A stretch of 64,000 bases of DNA from Pseudomonas sp. ADAK18 (GTDB lineage: Bacteria; Pseudomonadota; Gammaproteobacteria; Pseudomonadales; Pseudomonadaceae): assembly GCF_012935695.1 (NCBI RefSeq), contig NZ_CP052859.1, forward strand, positions 1,901,001-1,965,000. Reading direction: 5' to 3'. The notes below the pieces were generated by a model. It searched no databases. It worked only from the letters and a program-made list of their open reading frames with translations, and was not told the origin of the DNA. This document shows positions 62,117-64,000 of the stretch, piece by piece; within the stretch, counting starts at the first letter, position 1, and each line of letters starts with the position of its first letter. The position numbers and the translations under genes are program-made.

Positions 62117-63611
62117 TGTCGTGATTGCCGGTGCCGGCCCGGTCGGTTTGTTTCTCGCCTGTGAGCTGCGCCTCGCCAAGCGGTCGGTGTTGGTGTTGGA
62201 GCAAGCCGAGGATCCGCATTCCCCGTTGAAGCGGCTGCCATTCGGCATGCGCGGTCTTTGGACGCCTACCCTCGAGGCCTTCTACCGTCGTGGGATGTTG
62301 GATGACCTTGCGATGTCGCAACCCGTGAAAGTGGACTCGGGCAGTCGCGCACAACCGGCACGCGGCCCGGCCGGTCATTTCGCTGGCATTGTGTTCGACC
62401 ACGACCTTATCGACACTTCGCAATGGCCCTATTATTTGCCAGGCTCCCATGTGACCCATATGGCCTGTGATATGGAGCAGATTGAATCCGTCCTGGCTGC
62501 TCGCGCTGGTGCGATGGGGGTCGAGATCAGGCGTGGCCTGGGGGTTGAAGCGTTCGAGCAATTGGACACGGACGTGGTCATCCGCGCCGGTGGTGAGACG
62601 TTCCGCGCACGCTGGCTCGTGGGGTGTGATGGCGGTCGCAGTACGGTACGTAAGGTCGGCGGTTTTGAATTTCTTGGCACCGATCCGGAGTTCACCGGCT
62701 ATTCCGTTCAAGTCGAGATGGCCGACCCTGAGAAACTCCGCCCGGGCCGCCACTACACGCCCATGGGCATGTATTCCCTGACGCCGCCCGGGACCCTCGC
62801 CATGGTCGATTTCGACGGTGGGGCTTTCCATCGAACGCAGCCGATCACGCTCGAACACGTGCAGACGGTGTTGCACCGTATCGCCGGCGTCGATGTCAGC
62901 TTGACGGCGCTCAAGCAGGCCAGTACCTGGACCGATCGCGCCTGCCAGGCGACGACCTACCGCAAAGGGCGGGTGCTGCTCGCTGGCGATGCCGCGCATA
63001 TCCATTCCCCTTTGGGCGGCCAAGGGCTCAACCTCGGGTTTGGCGATGCGATGAACCTGGGCTGGAAGCTGACGGCTACGCTGCGTGGCGATGCTCCGCC
63101 CGGTCTGCTGGACAGCTATTCAAACGAGCGCTGTCCTGTGGGCGCACAAGTCCTTGACTGGTCACGCGCCCAAGTTGCGCTGATGCGGCCGAGCCGCAAT
63201 TCGCGGGCGCTTGAAGCCATCATCCGTGACCTAATCGACACGCGCGACGGCGCCACCTACTTTGCCGAGCGTGTGTGGGGTATTTCCTTGCGCTATGACT
63301 TGGGCAGCAGCCACCCACTGGTCGGCCGCAGCGCGTCCGACTTCGCGCTGGAGGACGGGACGAAGCTGGGCGAACGGCTGAGGGCGGGGAGAGCGCTGTT
63401 GCTGGATTTCGACAGCAGCGCGCCGCTTCAAGCGTTGGTGAACCAATGGAGTGATCGGATTACCTATGTCGCCAGTGATGCCAAGGAGCGGCTGGGATTG
63501 AGCGCACTGCTTGTAAGGCCGGATGGCATTGTTGCCTGGGTGAGTGAGGCGGATGCTGATCTTGAGGCAGTTGCCGAAGTGGCAGCGCGATGGTTCGGTG
63601 AACCGGTGTGA
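62106..63611 (+). CDS. FAD-dependent monooxygenase (aromatic hydroxylase type)
   Basis: A 501-residue flavoprotein hydroxylase of the PHBH/PheA type. FAD motifs: VVIAGAGPVGLFLACELRL near the N-terminus, LVGCDGGRSTVRK near residue 175, and GRVLLAGDAAHIHSPLGGQG near 290. A C-terminal thioredoxin-like part follows (about 415-501). It would hydroxylate an aromatic or polyketide-like substrate with NAD(P)H and oxygen. I chose GTG at 62106 (IYDVVIAGAGP), preceded by GAGAGG at seven bases; the frame is open much further upstream but lacks family similarity there. Confidence 0.88.
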   Translation: MIYDVVIAGAGPVGLFLACELRLAKRSVLVLEQAEDPHSPLKRLPFGMRGLWTPTLEAFYRRGMLDDLAMSQPVKVDSGSRAQPARGPAGHFAGIVFDHDLIDTSQWPYYLPGSHVTHMACDMEQIESVLAARAGAMGVEIRRGLGVEAFEQLDTDVVIRAGGETFRARWLVGCDGGRSTVRKVGGFEFLGTDPEFTGYSVQVEMADPEKLRPGRHYTPMGMYSLTPPGTLAMVDFDGGAFHRTQPITLEHVQTVLHRIAGVDVSLTALKQASTWTDRACQATTYRKGRVLLAGDAAHIHSPLGGQGLNLGFGDAMNLGWKLTATLRGDAPPGLLDSYSNERCPVGAQVLDWSRAQVALMRPSRNSRALEAIIRDLIDTRDGATYFAERVWGISLRYDLGSSHPLVGRSASDFALEDGTKLGERLRAGRALLLDFDSSAPLQALVNQWSDRITYVASDAKERLGLSALLVRPDGIVAWVSEADADLEAVAEVAARWFGEPV

Positions 63612-63672
63612 GGTGCTACGGATTTGTAGGCACCTCCATGCCATCAAGTGACCGAAAGCGAGTGTATGTCGT

Positions 63673-64000
63673 TTATTTAACTGGAAGATTGGCAAAGTAA
63701 TCGACATCCAGCAGATAGGTTTTACCCAGCAACTTTCCCGCACCGTACCAAGGCGTTCGGTTGAAACTCAGGTTCAGCCCGTCGTATCCGAACTCAAAAA
63801 GATAGCCGTTGTTGCTGGTGAACTTGAAGTCGCTGTCGGAGTACTCAACCAGCGTGTACTGGACATTCTGCCCCTGCGCATAGAGTTCCTTGACCCGCTG
63901 TAGATACAGGGGGGCGATGTCGGCGAACTGTGTTTTGGCCTGTTGATTGTATTGCTCCAGCGTCAGGCCCGGGGTCTTCTCCAGTCGGGTGGCAATCAGC
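63673..64000 (-). CDS. Unknown protein (partial, N-terminus outside window)
   Basis: The last 109 codons of a minus-strand gene, cut by the right edge and ending in TYLLDVDYFANLPVK. The visible part contains QYNQQAKTQFADIAPLYL, EYSDSDFKFTSNNGYLFEFG and LNLSFNRTPWYGAGK. It looks like a soluble or periplasmic alpha/beta protein with aromatic residues. I do not recognise the family. It is convergent with the monooxygenase gene, 61 bases away. Confidence 0.7.
   Translation of the reverse strand, partial: LIATRLEKTPGLTLEQYNQQAKTQFADIAPLYLQRVKELYAQGQNVQYTLVEYSDSDFKFTSNNGYLFEFGYDGLNLSFNRTPWYGAGKLLGKTYLLDVDYFANLPVK

Noticed and set aside
63231-63743. Frame antisense to the end of the monooxygenase gene
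   Set aside because: It overlaps a well-supported gene and has no domain; the real minus-strand gene in this area ends at 63673.

Overview
This window is a 64 kb piece of a Pseudomonas chromosome, most likely from the P. fluorescens group. Reasons: the gene content and order match Pseudomonas loci (moxR-DUF58-DUF4381-VWA-BatD beside the 1,619-residue NAD-glutamate dehydrogenase; an itaconate cluster in the same order as P. aeruginosa PA0877-PA0886; a cbs-cystathionine lyase pair; ampC-ampR), GC content is high throughout, and gaps are filled with REP-type inverted repeats (GTGGGAGC..GCTTGC..GCGA and relatives) typical of fluorescent pseudomonads. There is no rRNA, tRNA, CRISPR array, prophage, integrase or transposase gene. 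Most of the window is ordinary chromosome; the novelty is mainly in the spaces between genes.

Layout. 1-6.3 kb: a minus-strand Bat/MoxR operon (batD is cut by the left edge). 6.6-12.3 kb: a small conserved protein and gdhB. 12.4-16.2 kb: two GntR regulators, a DctA-type carrier with clear operator palindromes, and tag. 16.5-22.8 kb: cupin, MocR regulator with a divergent AhpD-like gene, SDR, aminoglycoside-phosphotransferase-like protein and an orphan TadG-like protein. 22.9-26.3 kb: hydroxyacid dehydrogenase and isochorismatase-fold hydrolase behind what looks like a complete threonine attenuator, divergent from an SdaC-type Ser/Thr carrier. 26.5-33 kb: acnB, DUF1289 protein, an Anr-type universal stress gene, miaE and an MFS carrier. 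33-38 kb: rstAB, MipA/OmpV and a penicillin-binding-fold lipoprotein lacking its nucleophile. 38-40 kb: GFA protein, zinc ribbon protein, LysR. 40.4-49.3 kb: the itaconate catabolism and TRAP transport operon. 49.4-56.8 kb: ampC/ampR, a dienelactone hydrolase, thioesterase, YceI, EamA exporter with a MocR regulator, and an NTF2-like protein. 57-64 kb: Tat-exported SMP-30 protein, reverse transsulfuration pair, DUF6434, HD hydrolase, FAD monooxygenase and a partial unknown gene at the right edge.

How genes work together. The itaconate operon takes up (TRAP DctPQM), activates (Ict), hydrates (Ich) and cleaves (Ccl) itaconate to acetyl-CoA and pyruvate. Cbs and the cystathionine lyase convert homocysteine and serine to cysteine. 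RstA/RstB lie next to an outer-membrane MipA protein. AmpR is expected to control ampC and the small Ada-like gene behind it. The most notable find is at 24.58-24.80 kb on the minus strand: a consensus promoter, an apparently leaderless 29-codon peptide with five threonine codons in a row, mutually exclusive hairpins, an intrinsic terminator and a hairpin over the ribosome binding site, all ahead of an isochorismatase-like gene. Function calls rest on reading motifs and gene order; no database search was run.
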